64,000 nt of DNA from positions 41,999 through 105,998 of the forward strand of contig WQZS01000011.1 in assembly GCA_009780585.1 (NCBI GenBank), in the 5' to 3' direction. This stretch comes from Defluviitaleaceae bacterium (GTDB lineage Bacteria; Bacillota; Clostridia; Lachnospirales; WQUN01). Every line of letters begins with the position of its first letter. Within the stretch, counting starts at the first letter, position 1. The notes beneath the pieces are model-generated. The model searched no databases, was not told where the DNA came from, and saw nothing but the letters and a program-made list of their open reading frames with translations. Below are positions 51,991-61,825 of the stretch, one piece after another. A program made the position numbers and the translations under genes.

Positions 51991-53046
51991 ATGAAGTTAA
52001 CGGACGAAAACGGCTTCTACACAAGCGTGAAGCAAATGGAGCGGCTTTTTTTACAAGGTTGCACAAAGCGGTTTACGGGTACGACACCCGCCGAACTTGC
52101 CGCGTGGCAAGCCGAAGCGCGGGAGCTGCTCAGGGACTTGCTGGGCTTCGGTACATTCGAAGGCTGCGCTGATACGGTATATGAACTTGATTCGGAGGAT
52201 TGCGGGGAATATGTACGTACCAAGTACGTGCTGCAAACCGAGGAATATGTTTATACGCCGTTTTTTACATTGATCCCCGCCGATTTGAAACCGGGCGAAC
52301 GCCGCCCCGCGATCATCTGCCCCAACGGCCACTTTAACCGCGCGAAGGAAAGCGTCGCCGCCGTACGCCACGAAGAAGGCGTCCTTGAAGATATGGAAAA
52401 CGCCCACACCCACCACGCGGAAGATTTTGTAAGGCGCGGTTACATCGCTTTTTGTCCGGACGCGCGGGGCTTCGGCGAACGCGCGGAAAAAGCCGTACAA
52501 GACAAATGGCATTGCTCTTGCGCGCACCTTAACCGCATGGGCATACCGCTGGGGCGCAGCGCGCTGGGGATGCAGGTATGGGATTTAATCAAGCTCGCCG
52601 ACTATATCGAAACGCGCGGCGATTGTGACCCATCGCGCATTACCTGCGCGGGCCTGTCGGGCGGGGGAATGCAAACGCTCTATTTCGCGGCCGTTGATAC
52701 GCGCATAAAATGCGCTTGTACAAGCGGTTATTTTTTCGGCGCGCTGGAATCCCGCTTGCACGGCAACCACCATTGCGATTGCAACTACGTACCGAATTTA
52801 TGGAAATACTTCGATATGGGCGATATCGCGGCATTGATCGCCCCGCGCCCGTTCATCATCGAAACAGGGTTGCATGACGATTCCAACGGGATACGCGGTA
52901 TCGAAAACGTATACGATCAAGTACGCGTCGCGCAAAAGGCGTACGACGCCGCGGGGTACGCGGATAAGCTGAAGCACAGCGTATTGGACGTAGGGCACCG
53001 CTGGGTGGGGACGGACGTGTACCCGTTCTTCGATAAGCATGTTTAA
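51991..53046 (+). CDS. Alpha/beta-hydrolase, acetyl-esterase type
   Basis: This 351-residue protein has the nucleophile elbow CAGLSGGGMQTLYFAAVDTR, a charged region GYIAFCPDARGFGERAEKAV and a late His (LDVGHRW). It belongs to the DLH/AXE1-like hydrolases that remove acyl groups from sugars or split small esters. It begins the catabolic cluster. An 8-bp overlap links it to the Gfo/Idh gene. Confidence 0.83.
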   Translation: MKLTDENGFYTSVKQMERLFLQGCTKRFTGTTPAELAAWQAEARELLRDLLGFGTFEGCADTVYELDSEDCGEYVRTKYVLQTEEYVYTPFFTLIPADLKPGERRPAIICPNGHFNRAKESVAAVRHEEGVLEDMENAHTHHAEDFVRRGYIAFCPDARGFGERAEKAVQDKWHCSCAHLNRMGIPLGRSALGMQVWDLIKLADYIETRGDCDPSRITCAGLSGGGMQTLYFAAVDTRIKCACTSGYFFGALESRLHGNHHCDCNYVPNLWKYFDMGDIAALIAPRPFIIETGLHDDSNGIRGIENVYDQVRVAQKAYDAAGYADKLKHSVLDVGHRWVGTDVYPFFDKHV

Positions 53047-54049
53047 AATATGCATCGCGGGCTGCGGCGATATCGCGCTCAAACAGCACGGCCCCGCGAT
53101 ACATAAATATGTAAGCGAAACTAAAAATACGGCATTTGCCGCGTGCTGCGATATCGACCCCGCAAGGGCGCGTGCCTTCGCCGAACGGTTCGGCATACCG
53201 CGTTTTTATGTAAACTTGGAAAAAATGCTTGATATTGAACGCCCCGATGCGGTTTCCCTGTGTGTCCCGGTGGAACTGACCGCCGATTTGGCTTGCCGCG
53301 TCCTTTCCAAGGGTTTCCCCCTCATCACCGAAAAACCCCCCGGTATAAACGTTGAGGAAAACCGACGCATGGCAAAGGCCGCCGAGCAAAACCCGAGCGG
53401 ACGGATACCCAACTTCGCCGCGTTTAACCGCCGCCATATGCCCGTGGTACAAAAGGCGATGGAACTTATCGAGGGGTTCGGCGGGGCAGGATGCATCACG
53501 GACATCCGCTACCGTATGCTGCGCGTTAACCGTACCGACGCCAATTTCGCTACCACAGCCATACACGGCATCGACTTGGTACGCCATATCGCAAGCTCCC
53601 CGTACGGGGAACTAAACATCGCGTACCGTGCCATGCCGCAATACGGCGCGCCCGTAACCGATTACCACATCAACGGCACGACGGAAAACGGCATCGCCGT
53701 AGGGATGGATTTCCTGCCGATGTCCGGTGTCAATACCGAGCGGTTGGAAATTAACACAACAAGGGGTTTGTTAGAGTTGCGCCTCCCCATATGGGCGGGC
53801 TGCCGCGACGGTACGGGCAGGCTCACACATTACGAAAACGACGGGGAAGCCTATGTATGGCGCGGCGAAGAAGGCACGGAAGATTTCGTCGCCGCGGGCT
53901 TTTACCGCGAAAACGCCCTGTTCTTTAACGCGCTGCGTAACGGCGAAGGGAGCGGAGACGAAATTTTACGTAACGGAATCGCTTCGGGCTTGCAAGCCGT
54001 GGAGATTGCGGATTACCTAACCAAACGAAAAACAACCTACCAGCGGTAA
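53039..54049 (+). CDS. Gfo/Idh/MocA-family oxidoreductase
   Basis: This 336-residue protein has an N-terminal Rossmann region ICIAGCGDIALKQHGPAI, the EKPPGINVEENRRMAK motif that carries the active-site Lys, and a C-terminal alpha/beta domain. It uses NAD(P) to oxidise or reduce sugars and related polyols. Substrate cannot be told. Its end overlaps the convergent nitrilase by 13 bp. Confidence 0.88.
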   Translation: MFKICIAGCGDIALKQHGPAIHKYVSETKNTAFAACCDIDPARARAFAERFGIPRFYVNLEKMLDIERPDAVSLCVPVELTADLACRVLSKGFPLITEKPPGINVEENRRMAKAAEQNPSGRIPNFAAFNRRHMPVVQKAMELIEGFGGAGCITDIRYRMLRVNRTDANFATTAIHGIDLVRHIASSPYGELNIAYRAMPQYGAPVTDYHINGTTENGIAVGMDFLPMSGVNTERLEINTTRGLLELRLPIWAGCRDGTGRLTHYENDGEAYVWRGEEGTEDFVAAGFYRENALFFNALRNGEGSGDEILRNGIASGLQAVEIADYLTKRKTTYQR

Positions 54050-55032
54050 ACCCCCCGTTTGAATTTTTCCAAAAATTCCGCCTGCGCTTTGCCCGGCGAT
54101 GTAATAGCATTGTATTTTTGGGGGGCGGCTTCACCTAAAGCCGCGTACAGCTCGGGCCGCCGTTCCGCGGCGTGGCGCTTGCGCATATCGGCGCAGCCGG
54201 TAATTTCCGTTTGCAAGTACCAGTCGGGCTGGGTTTTGCGCGCGTCAAGGTCGATTTCGGCGGAAACGATGACGTTGGGGGAATATGCCGCGTCTGCCAG
54301 TACATGCCCCCACGGATCGATGACGCTGGACTTACCCGCCGCGTTATAACGGTAATCCTTGGCGGTTACGATGTAGAGCGAGCCGTCGTTGGCGCGGGTA
54401 CGCAGCGTAGCCTCGCCGATGGAATCGTACCAGCCGTAGCCGAACGTGGGGTGGAAGATAATCTCCGCGCCCAATTGCGACAACACATCCGACACCGAAG
54501 GGAACATCATGTCGTAACAAATCATGATACCGATTTTGCCGATGTCGGTATCGACCGTATGGATGGAATCCCCCTCGTTTACTTGAAACGCCTCAAAGCA
54601 GGGGATGTGCGTTTTGCGGTATTCGCCGATGATTTTGCCCTTGCGGTTAAACACGGAAGCGGTGTTGTAAACAGCGTCGCCGTCCGGTTTAAAATAACAA
54701 GCGACGACGTTCATGCCATACCTTTCGGCGATGCGTGAAATCCGCTCCTCCCATAAAGGAAAACCGCGACGCACGATTTCGGGGAAGATGTTATTTTCCG
54801 AGGTATCCATCACATACGCGCTCGCAAGCGATAAATCCTCGGAAGTGGTGACGATGTCGAGCCCCGCTTCGCCCGCTTGCTCCAACAAGCCGAACGTTAC
54901 CTCCGCTTGCGGGATGATGACCCGCTCCAAAATGGCGTCAACGTCGGGCGCGTAGGCATTATTCGTCCATTGGTATCGGTCGGGTATCGGCAGCGCCGCC
55001 GATTGTATCGCACCTACCCTTACTTTACGCAT
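54037..55032 (-). CDS. Carbon-nitrogen hydrolase (nitrilase superfamily)
   Basis: The start MRKVRVGAIQSAALPIPDRY lies at 55032. This 331-residue protein has the Glu (TTSEDLSLA), Lys (EYRKTHIPCFEAFQ) and Cys (IGIMICYDMMFPSVSDVLS) of nitrilases. It would hydrolyse an amide, carbamoyl or nitrile. It is the only gene of opposite strand inside the catabolic cluster and diverges from the OYE-like gene. Confidence 0.92.
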   Translation of the reverse strand: MRKVRVGAIQSAALPIPDRYQWTNNAYAPDVDAILERVIIPQAEVTFGLLEQAGEAGLDIVTTSEDLSLASAYVMDTSENNIFPEIVRRGFPLWEERISRIAERYGMNVVACYFKPDGDAVYNTASVFNRKGKIIGEYRKTHIPCFEAFQVNEGDSIHTVDTDIGKIGIMICYDMMFPSVSDVLSQLGAEIIFHPTFGYGWYDSIGEATLRTRANDGSLYIVTAKDYRYNAAGKSSVIDPWGHVLADAAYSPNVIVSAEIDLDARKTQPDWYLQTEITGCADMRKRHAAERRPELYAALGEAAPQKYNAITSPGKAQAEFLEKFKRGVYRW

Positions 55033-55085
55033 AAAGTCCTCCAAATTTTTTACATAAATATACACCACACGGAAGGATGTGCAAC

Positions 55086-56300
55086 ATGGACCTGCCCCTT
55101 TCCAAAAACATCGAAATCCTGCGGCAGCCCCTCACCGTCGAACACCTTACCCTCCCCAACCGTTTGGCCATCCAGCCGATGGAAGGCGCGGACGGCACGC
55201 GCGAGGGTGCGCCCGACGAATTGGCGGTACGGCGTTACGACCGCTTCGCCGAAAGCGGCGCGGGGTTGATATGGTTTGAAGCGGTAGCGGTCAGGCACGA
55301 TGGCCGCGCCAATCCGCGCCAGTTGTGGATGCATGAAGGGAATACCGACGACTTTAAACGCTTGGTGTCACGCATCCGCACAAACGCCGTTAAATCGGGC
55401 AACCCCGACCCCATTATCATCATGCAAGCCACACACAGCGGGCGGTATTCACGCCCCGACGGGCCGCTCGAGCCGATGATCGCTTGCAATAACCCCATCT
55501 ACGAAAGCGATAACCCCCTGCCTCCCGAACGCATCGTTTCCGACGATACGTTGAAGCAAATCGAGGAACGCTACGGCGTTATCGCGCGTATGGCGCGGGA
55601 TTGCGGCTTCGATGGCATCGATATAAAAGGCTGCCACCGCTATTTAAACGGCGAATTGCTTGCCGCGTACAAACGCCCCGGCCCGTACGGCGGCCCGCTT
55701 GAAAACCGCTCCCGCTTCTTCCGCAACGCAACGCAAAACGCGCGCGCGGTTGCGAAACGCGGTTTCCTCGTTACCACGCGCGTAAATATCTACGACGGCA
55801 TCCCCTACCCTTACGGCTTCGGCGTACGCGAAGGCGGCGGCATCGAACCCAATTTAACCGAACCCATCGAATTATTAAAAGACATGGATTTTTCCCTGGT
55901 TAATATCTCCATGGGTAATCCGTACTTTAACCCGCAGGTAAACCGCCCCACCGACCTTAAAGGCGTGGAGCGCATGTACCGCCTGACGAAAATCATCCGC
56001 GACGCGTTGCCCGGGGTTAAAATCATCGCCTCGGCACCGACGTTTTTACGCGGCGATTCGCCGTACCTCGCGGCGGGTGCGGTCGAACAAGACTACGCCG
56101 ACGCGGTGGGCTTCGGGCGGATGGCCTTCGCCTACCCCGCCTTCGCGCGGGATATATTAAACGGCTCGTTTGACGACAAGCAAACCTGCATAACCTGCGG
56201 CAAATGTTCGGAGCTTATGCGCGGCTCACGCGCGGGCTGCATGGTGCGCGATCCGGTTTACACAGAACTGTACAAGCAAATGAAGGAGGCGCAAGCATGA
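55086..56300 (+). CDS. NADH:flavin oxidoreductase, OYE/dienoyl-CoA reductase type
   Basis: The start MDLPLSKNIEILRQPLTVEH is chosen for AAGGA eight bases upstream. This 404-residue TIM-barrel protein has PNRLAIQPMEGADGT, QATHSGRYSRPDG, FDGIDIKGCHRYLNGELLAA and a late Cys cluster (CITCGKC plus a fourth Cys 11 residues on) that could hold [4Fe-4S]. It lacks the C-terminal FAD/NADPH domains of 2,4-dienoyl-CoA reductase. A reduction of an alpha,beta-unsaturated substrate is inferred. Confidence 0.88.
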   Translation: MDLPLSKNIEILRQPLTVEHLTLPNRLAIQPMEGADGTREGAPDELAVRRYDRFAESGAGLIWFEAVAVRHDGRANPRQLWMHEGNTDDFKRLVSRIRTNAVKSGNPDPIIIMQATHSGRYSRPDGPLEPMIACNNPIYESDNPLPPERIVSDDTLKQIEERYGVIARMARDCGFDGIDIKGCHRYLNGELLAAYKRPGPYGGPLENRSRFFRNATQNARAVAKRGFLVTTRVNIYDGIPYPYGFGVREGGGIEPNLTEPIELLKDMDFSLVNISMGNPYFNPQVNRPTDLKGVERMYRLTKIIRDALPGVKIIASAPTFLRGDSPYLAAGAVEQDYADAVGFGRMAFAYPAFARDILNGSFDDKQTCITCGKCSELMRGSRAGCMVRDPVYTELYKQMKEAQA

Positions 56301-57007
56301 ACGCGCAAAAAACCGCTATCGTAACGGGCGCATCCCGCGGCATCGGCCTTTGCGTCGCGGACAGCTTGGAAAACGCGGGATACGCCGTCGTCCGCGCCAG
56401 CCGTTCGGGCGATCCCCCGTGCGACATCGGCGAAGCCTCCGACCGCGAACGGCTGTTGGAATATGTACTTAATAAACATGGCCGCGTGGATTTGCTGGTT
56501 AATAACGCGGGCATTGCCCCCGCCGTACGGGCGGACCTTTTGGAAACGACCCCAGACAGCTTCCGCACCGTTTTGCGTACCAACTTGGAAGGTACGTTTT
56601 TTATGTGCCAATTATTCGCCAATCAAATGCGCAAGCAACCGCGCGAAAACCCCTGCCGAATAATTAACATTTCCTCCATTTCCGCGTATACGTCCTCCAC
56701 CAAACGCGGAGAATATTGCGTTTCGAAGGCCGGCGTAAGCATGGTGACGCAGCTCTTCGCCGACCGTATGGCGGAATACGGCATCGGCGTGTTCGAAATC
56801 CGCCCCGGCATTATCGAAACCGATATGATCGCGAAAGTAAAGGACGATTACGAACAACGCATCGCAAACGGCCTTACACCTATAAAGCGTATCGGCCAAC
56901 CGCAGGATGTGGCCGATATCGTCTTAGCCATCGCAAGCGGCGCGTTCGACTTCGCCACGGGGCAGGTCTTTAACGCGGACGGCGGCTTCCATTTAAGGAG
57001 ATTATAA
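56297..57007 (+). CDS. Short-chain dehydrogenase/reductase
   Basis: The start MNAQKTAIVTGASRGIGLCV overlaps the previous stop (ATGA). This 236-residue protein has TGASRGIG, NNAG (LLVNNAGIAP), the Ser (INISSISAYTS) and Tyr/Lys of the active site (YCVSKAG), and the end pattern FNADGGF. It reduces or oxidises an alcohol/ketone with NAD(P). It is followed directly by the flavoprotein gene. Confidence 0.93.
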   Translation: MNAQKTAIVTGASRGIGLCVADSLENAGYAVVRASRSGDPPCDIGEASDRERLLEYVLNKHGRVDLLVNNAGIAPAVRADLLETTPDSFRTVLRTNLEGTFFMCQLFANQMRKQPRENPCRIINISSISAYTSSTKRGEYCVSKAGVSMVTQLFADRMAEYGIGVFEIRPGIIETDMIAKVKDDYEQRIANGLTPIKRIGQPQDVADIVLAIASGAFDFATGQVFNADGGFHLRRL

Positions 57008-58852
57008 ATGAAGGAACACTACCACACGCTGATTATCGGCAGCGGCTGCGCGGGGTACAACGCGGCGGATTGCCTCTATAATTTGGGCGTGACCGATATC
57101 GCCATCGTTACCGAAGGGCGCGAAATGGGGACGTCGCGCAATACAGGCAGCGATAAACAAACCTATTACAAGCTCACCCTCGCGGGCGAGGAACCCGACA
57201 GCGTTTATGACATGGCGCGTACGTTATTTAACGGCGGAGCGGTACACGGCGATACGGCTTTAATCGAAGCCGCTTGCTCCGTCAAGTGTTTTATGAAGCT
57301 GGTGCATTTGGGCCTCCCCTTCCCCGCCAACCCCTACGGCGCGTATATCGGTTACAAAACCGACCACGACCCAAGGCAGCGCGCCACTTCCTGCGGGCCG
57401 TTGACCTCGCGCCTTATGACCGAAGCGCTCGAACGGGAGGTAATCAAAAAAGGCGTGCCGATTTTGGACGGCGCACAGGTTGTAAAATTGTTGACGGAAA
57501 ACGAACGCGTTTACGGCTTGGTATATTACCGCGCGAGCGAAGGCTTTACGACGTTGTACGCGCAAAACATCATCCTCGCCACGGGCGGCCCCGCGGGGAT
57601 TTACACCGATACCGTGTTCCCCGCTTCACAAACCGGAGGCACGGGGCTTGCGCTTGCGGCGAGTGCCAAGGCGTGTAATTTACAGGAATGGCAGTACGGC
57701 CTCGCGAGCGTCGATTTCCGCTGGAATGTTTCCGGCACGTACCAACAGGTTTTACCGCGTTATATTTCCGTGGACACGCAGGGCAACGAATACGAATTCC
57801 TGCACGAATATTACAGCACCGCCGCCGAAGCGTATGACCGCGTGTTCCTTAAAGGCTACCAATGGCCCTTCGATTCGCGCAAAACGGAGGGTTCGTCCCG
57901 CATTGATTTGCTTGTTTCCAAGGAAATAAACGAACGCAGCCGCACGGTTTACATGGACTTCCGGCGGAACCCGTCCGGCTTGCGTTTTGACGGTTTGTCC
58001 CCCGAGGCGTATGAATATTTGCGCAAATCCGACGCGCTTTTCGGTACGCCCGTGGAGCGGCTGGCGAAAATGAACCCCAAGGCCATCGAACTGTATAGAA
58101 ATAACGGCATCGATTTATATAATGAACCCCTTAAAATCGCCGTTTGCGCCCAGCATTGCAACGGCGGTATCGCCGTGGACGCGAATTGGGAAACGAACAT
58201 CCGCGGGCTGTATGCCGCGGGCGAAGCGGCGGGGACGTTCGGCGTATACCGTCCGGGCGGCAGCGCGCTTAACTCCGCGATGGTGGGGTCGATGCGGGCG
58301 GCGGAGCATATCGCGAAACGTGCCGCTTCCGCCGAGGGCGGGAATGTCCCCTTAACACGCTCATTCGCTTCGCTCAAGGCGCACTTCGGGGCACACTTCG
58401 GGGAATTCCCGCCCTCAGCCGGTGCCTCGGCTTTTCCCGCGGTATCCTTCGCCGCGGAAGCGAACTTCGTAGAAAAACATAGTGATTTGCAAAAACGCAT
58501 GAGTCGATTCGCGGCGTACAGACGTGATATAAATGAAATGCAAAAATTATATGACCAATGCAGGAAACGGTTGGAAAATTATTTTACGGAAATAACAATC
58601 GCCAACGAAGCCGAGGTTCCGGCGTTGTTTAAATGTTATGATCTGTTGGTTACGCAAACAGCGGTGCTGTCGGCTATGTTGTTTTCCGCGCGGGAATGGG
58701 GCAGCCACGGCGGCGCGGTTGTAAAAGACGCGCCGATAAAGGAAAATAACTTCAAGCATGTTATTATTACATACAACGGCGAATCCCGATTTGAACCTGT
58801 CAAGCCGCTGCCCATGTGCGACGATTGGTTCGAACGGGATTGGAACGTGTGA
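57008..58852 (+). CDS. FAD-dependent oxidoreductase, fumarate-reductase-like
   Basis: This 614-residue protein has HTLIIGSGCAGYNAADCLYN (FAD loop), an ATGGPAGIYTDTVFP region and the C-terminal DANWETNIRGLYAAGEAAGT. This resembles flavoprotein subunits of succinate dehydrogenase/fumarate reductase and AprA. No partner iron-sulfur or haem subunit is adjacent. An in-frame inverted repeat covers residues ~443-470 (LTRSFASLKAHFGAHFGEFP). It probably works with the neighbouring OYE-like and SDR enzymes. No RBS is evident beyond AAGGAG in the previous gene. Confidence 0.87.
   Translation: MKEHYHTLIIGSGCAGYNAADCLYNLGVTDIAIVTEGREMGTSRNTGSDKQTYYKLTLAGEEPDSVYDMARTLFNGGAVHGDTALIEAACSVKCFMKLVHLGLPFPANPYGAYIGYKTDHDPRQRATSCGPLTSRLMTEALEREVIKKGVPILDGAQVVKLLTENERVYGLVYYRASEGFTTLYAQNIILATGGPAGIYTDTVFPASQTGGTGLALAASAKACNLQEWQYGLASVDFRWNVSGTYQQVLPRYISVDTQGNEYEFLHEYYSTAAEAYDRVFLKGYQWPFDSRKTEGSSRIDLLVSKEINERSRTVYMDFRRNPSGLRFDGLSPEAYEYLRKSDALFGTPVERLAKMNPKAIELYRNNGIDLYNEPLKIAVCAQHCNGGIAVDANWETNIRGLYAAGEAAGTFGVYRPGGSALNSAMVGSMRAAEHIAKRAASAEGGNVPLTRSFASLKAHFGAHFGEFPPSAGASAFPAVSFAAEANFVEKHSDLQKRMSRFAAYRRDINEMQKLYDQCRKRLENYFTEITIANEAEVPALFKCYDLLVTQTAVLSAMLFSAREWGSHGGAVVKDAPIKENNFKHVIITYNGESRFEPVKPLPMCDDWFERDWNV
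58334..58416. repeat. Inverted repeat within the flavoprotein gene
   Basis: GAGGGCGGGAAT then CCCC (58334-58351) pairs with GGGG then ATTCCCGCCCTC (58400-58416), enclosing 48 bp. The inner part has a short direct repeat (CACTTCGGGG twice). The frame stays open across it. Confidence 0.88.
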
Positions 58853-58870
58853 ATAAAGGAGGATAACCCT

Positions 58871-59863
58871 ATGCGCAAACCCGATTTTAACAACATTTTA
58901 AAGGTCCTGCGCCGCGAAGCACCCGACCGCCCTACGCTTTTCGAATTTTTCCTCAACCATAACCTATACGCACGCGTGGCGGGATGTGCGCCCGAAAAAT
59001 TCGACTACAGCGTAGAAAGCATGTGCCGTGCCTTTAACGCCGCGGGGTATGATTATGCAACGGTATCGGGGTCCGCGTTCGGCTTCCCCGCGCTTGAAAA
59101 GAAACGCAACCAAACCTATTCGCTTAATGACGGCGTATCGATCGCGTGCCGCGCGGACTTTGATGCCTACCCGTGGCCCGACCCCGACACCTTCGACTAT
59201 TCCGCCGTAAGGGAAGCCGACGTACCCGAGGGCATGAAGCTGATGGTCAACGGGCCGTGCGGCGTGTTGGAAAACGTCATCTCCCTCGTAGGTTACGACA
59301 ACCTCGCGCTTATGATCTTCGATGACGAGCAACTGGTGTACGACGTATTCGAGCAGGTCGGTTCGAGCCTTCTCTGTTATTACGAATTGAGCATTAAAAA
59401 TAAAAACGTCGGCTTGCTGATGTCCAACGACGATTGGGGCTTTAACACGCAAACCATGATTTCGCCGCGGGACATGGCGCGTTTCGTGTTCCCGTGGCAT
59501 AAAAAAATCGTCGCGCTCGCGCACGATACGGGTATTCCGGCAGTCCTCCATTCCTGCGGAAATTTACGTGAAGTGATGGATGCCGTCATCGATGACATGA
59601 AGTTCGACGGCAAACATTCCTACGAGGATATAATCCAACCCGTAGAAGACGCATACCGCGAATACAACGATCGAATCGCCATATTGGGCGGTATCGATTT
59701 GGGTTTTATCACTACGAGTACACCGGAGGAAATTACCACCCGTTGCAAAAAAATGTTCGAAATCGGGCAAAAAGGCTACGCGCTGGGGACGGGCAACAGC
59801 GTCCCCGATTATGTACCGCATGAAAATTATTTCGCCATGACAAGGGCGGCGTTGGGGGAATAA
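58871..59863 (+). CDS. Uroporphyrinogen decarboxylase/MtaA-like protein
   Basis: This 330-residue barrel protein has the family start KVLRREAPDRPTLFEFFLNH, the His/Cys pair AVLHSCGNLREVMD that binds zinc in MtaA-type methyltransferases, and ILGGIDLGFITTSTPEEIT. The family includes cobamide-dependent methyl transferases and unrelated barrel enzymes. In a catabolic cluster it may remove a methyl group, but no corrinoid protein is adjacent. AAAGGAGG precedes the start. Confidence 0.82.
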   Translation: MRKPDFNNILKVLRREAPDRPTLFEFFLNHNLYARVAGCAPEKFDYSVESMCRAFNAAGYDYATVSGSAFGFPALEKKRNQTYSLNDGVSIACRADFDAYPWPDPDTFDYSAVREADVPEGMKLMVNGPCGVLENVISLVGYDNLALMIFDDEQLVYDVFEQVGSSLLCYYELSIKNKNVGLLMSNDDWGFNTQTMISPRDMARFVFPWHKKIVALAHDTGIPAVLHSCGNLREVMDAVIDDMKFDGKHSYEDIIQPVEDAYREYNDRIAILGGIDLGFITTSTPEEITTRCKKMFEIGQKGYALGTGNSVPDYVPHENYFAMTRAALGE

Positions 59864-59918
59864 GGATCCGGATTTATGGTTTTAGGAACCGAAATAACTC
59901 AATAAAGGAGCCGATATT

Positions 59919-61115
59919 ATGGGAACGGACAAGCTATTAGTTTTCGCGCATAAGGATTTGGGGGATTTGCTGGGGTGGTGGATAACCCATACCCCCGATG
60001 AAAGTAACGGCGGCTTTTACGGCGTGGTACGCGGCGATAATACCCCCAACGAAGCAGCCGACCGTTTTATCGTCGTCAACGCCCGCTTGGTGTGGACGTT
60101 TTCCGCCGCGTACCATTTGACGAAAAACGACGAATATAAAAAATACGCCGACCGCGCTTATGATTATCTGACGCGGTTTTTTTATGATAAAAAACACGGG
60201 GGATTTTACACCTATGTCGATTATAAAGGCGCAGCGGCAAACGACCGCAAAATGACCTACGGCAACGTCTTCGCGGTATACGGCTTGTCCGAATACGCCC
60301 GCGTCTTCGGTTGCGAAACCGCGAAGAAGCTGGCAACGGAAACCGCCGCCCACCTGGATACGCACATGTGGGACGCGCAGTACAAGGGTTACTTCGAAGT
60401 GGCCAGCCGCGACTGGCAATACATGCCCAACATTTTAATGATCCAATACGAGCCCGAAAGCCAAAAAACGATGAACACGCACCTGCATATTTTGGAAGCG
60501 TACGCGAACCTGCTGCGCATCGACGGCGATAATAAATTATTACGCCACCGCGTGCGGACATTATTATATTTATTTTTAAATAAAATAATAAATAACGATA
60601 ATTGGCATTTTAATTATTTTCAAAAGCGCGATTGGACGCTCACCAACCCCAATTACAGCTTGGGTCATGATATCGAGGGCAGTTGGCTTTTATACGAAGC
60701 CGCGGAGATTTTAGGCGAACCCGAAGCCCTGGCGGATACGAAGCGCGTATGCGCCAATATGGCGCGCGCTGTGTACGATATGGGGATTTCGCCCGAGGGC
60801 GGCATCTATACCGAATACGACGTACACGAACGTACGTATTCCGAGCAATTTTCCTGGTGGGAGCAGAACGAAGGTGTCGTGGGCTTCCTGCACGCCTACG
60901 AAATGACCGGAGAACGTAAATTTTTAGACGCTTCTTTGGCGGCGTTGGATTTTATCGAAAAATATTTTATCGACCGAAAGCACGGCGGTTGGCACGCCTA
61001 CGTCAACCGCGGCCTTACACCCGACACCGCCCGCGATAAATGCAACCCCTACATCTGCCCCTACCACAACGCTCGTATGAGTATGGAAATTATCCGGAGA
61101 TTGGAAAAATGCTGA
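59919..61115 (+). CDS. AGE-family epimerase/isomerase
   Basis: This 398-residue (alpha/alpha)6-barrel protein has GGWHAYVNRGL-type ends and the conserved Trp/Arg/His residues in LVWTFSAAYHLTKN and QFSWWEQNEGVVGFLHAYEM. Such proteins epimerise N-acyl-D-glucosamine or isomerise sugars such as cellobiose. The last 7 bp overlap the EFR1 gene. It supports a sugar-derived substrate for the cluster. Confidence 0.92.
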   Translation: MGTDKLLVFAHKDLGDLLGWWITHTPDESNGGFYGVVRGDNTPNEAADRFIVVNARLVWTFSAAYHLTKNDEYKKYADRAYDYLTRFFYDKKHGGFYTYVDYKGAAANDRKMTYGNVFAVYGLSEYARVFGCETAKKLATETAAHLDTHMWDAQYKGYFEVASRDWQYMPNILMIQYEPESQKTMNTHLHILEAYANLLRIDGDNKLLRHRVRTLLYLFLNKIINNDNWHFNYFQKRDWTLTNPNYSLGHDIEGSWLLYEAAEILGEPEALADTKRVCANMARAVYDMGISPEGGIYTEYDVHERTYSEQFSWWEQNEGVVGFLHAYEMTGERKFLDASLAALDFIEKYFIDRKHGGWHAYVNRGLTPDTARDKCNPYICPYHNARMSMEIIRRLEKC

Positions 61116-61825
61116 CGCTGTATTTTTCGGGCACGGGCAATACGAAGTACGCGGCGGAATTGTTCAGCCGAAAGATGGACGCGGTATGTCTCTCCATCGA
61201 AGAAAATGCGGATTTCCCGTCATTGATAAACGACCACGATACGCTGGCGTTTTGCTATCCCGTCTACGGCTCGCGCGTACCGCCCATCATGCGCGGATTC
61301 ATAAAAAACAATAAAGAATTTATTAATAATAAAAATATAATTATTTTAATTACGCAAAATATATTTTCCGGCGACGGGGCACGGGCGTTGACCGATGTAC
61401 CGGGCTGCGCTGACAACGTGATTTACGCGGAGCATTTTAATATGCCGAGCAACACACCCGTATTATTTTATAAAGAATTAAATCAAATTAAAATAAATAA
61501 ATATTTATATAAATTGGAAATAAAAATGGAACGCACCTGCCAAAACATTAAATCGGGCATATCGGTCAAACGCGGGTTTAACCTTTTTTCGCGCTTAGCG
61601 GGCTGCATACAGGGGATACCCTGGATGGCCTTCGCGGAAAAATGGATGCGCCGAAGCGTACGCGTTTCCAAGCGGTGCAATTCATGCGGATTATGCGCAA
61701 GGATATGTCCGGTAAACAGAAAGGACTGTACGCTCTGTTTCCGCTGCGTTAACCAATGCCCCCGTCAAGCGATCAGCATCTTCTTCCCGGGCAAGCCCAA
61801 ATGGCAATATAAAGGGATCGAATAA
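61109..61825 (+). CDS. EFR1-type flavodoxin/ferredoxin protein
   Basis: The start MLTLYFSGTGNTKYAAELFS (flavodoxin phosphate loop) overlaps the epimerase gene. The 238-residue protein has an FMN-binding half, a middle helical linker, and a C-terminal bacterial ferredoxin with two [4Fe-4S] motifs (CNSCGLCARICP and CTLCFRCVNQCPRQ). It could deliver low-potential electrons to the reductases in this cluster. The reading frame from 61040 is extended only by chance. Confidence 0.91.
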   Translation: MLTLYFSGTGNTKYAAELFSRKMDAVCLSIEENADFPSLINDHDTLAFCYPVYGSRVPPIMRGFIKNNKEFINNKNIIILITQNIFSGDGARALTDVPGCADNVIYAEHFNMPSNTPVLFYKELNQIKINKYLYKLEIKMERTCQNIKSGISVKRGFNLFSRLAGCIQGIPWMAFAEKWMRRSVRVSKRCNSCGLCARICPVNRKDCTLCFRCVNQCPRQAISIFFPGKPKWQYKGIE

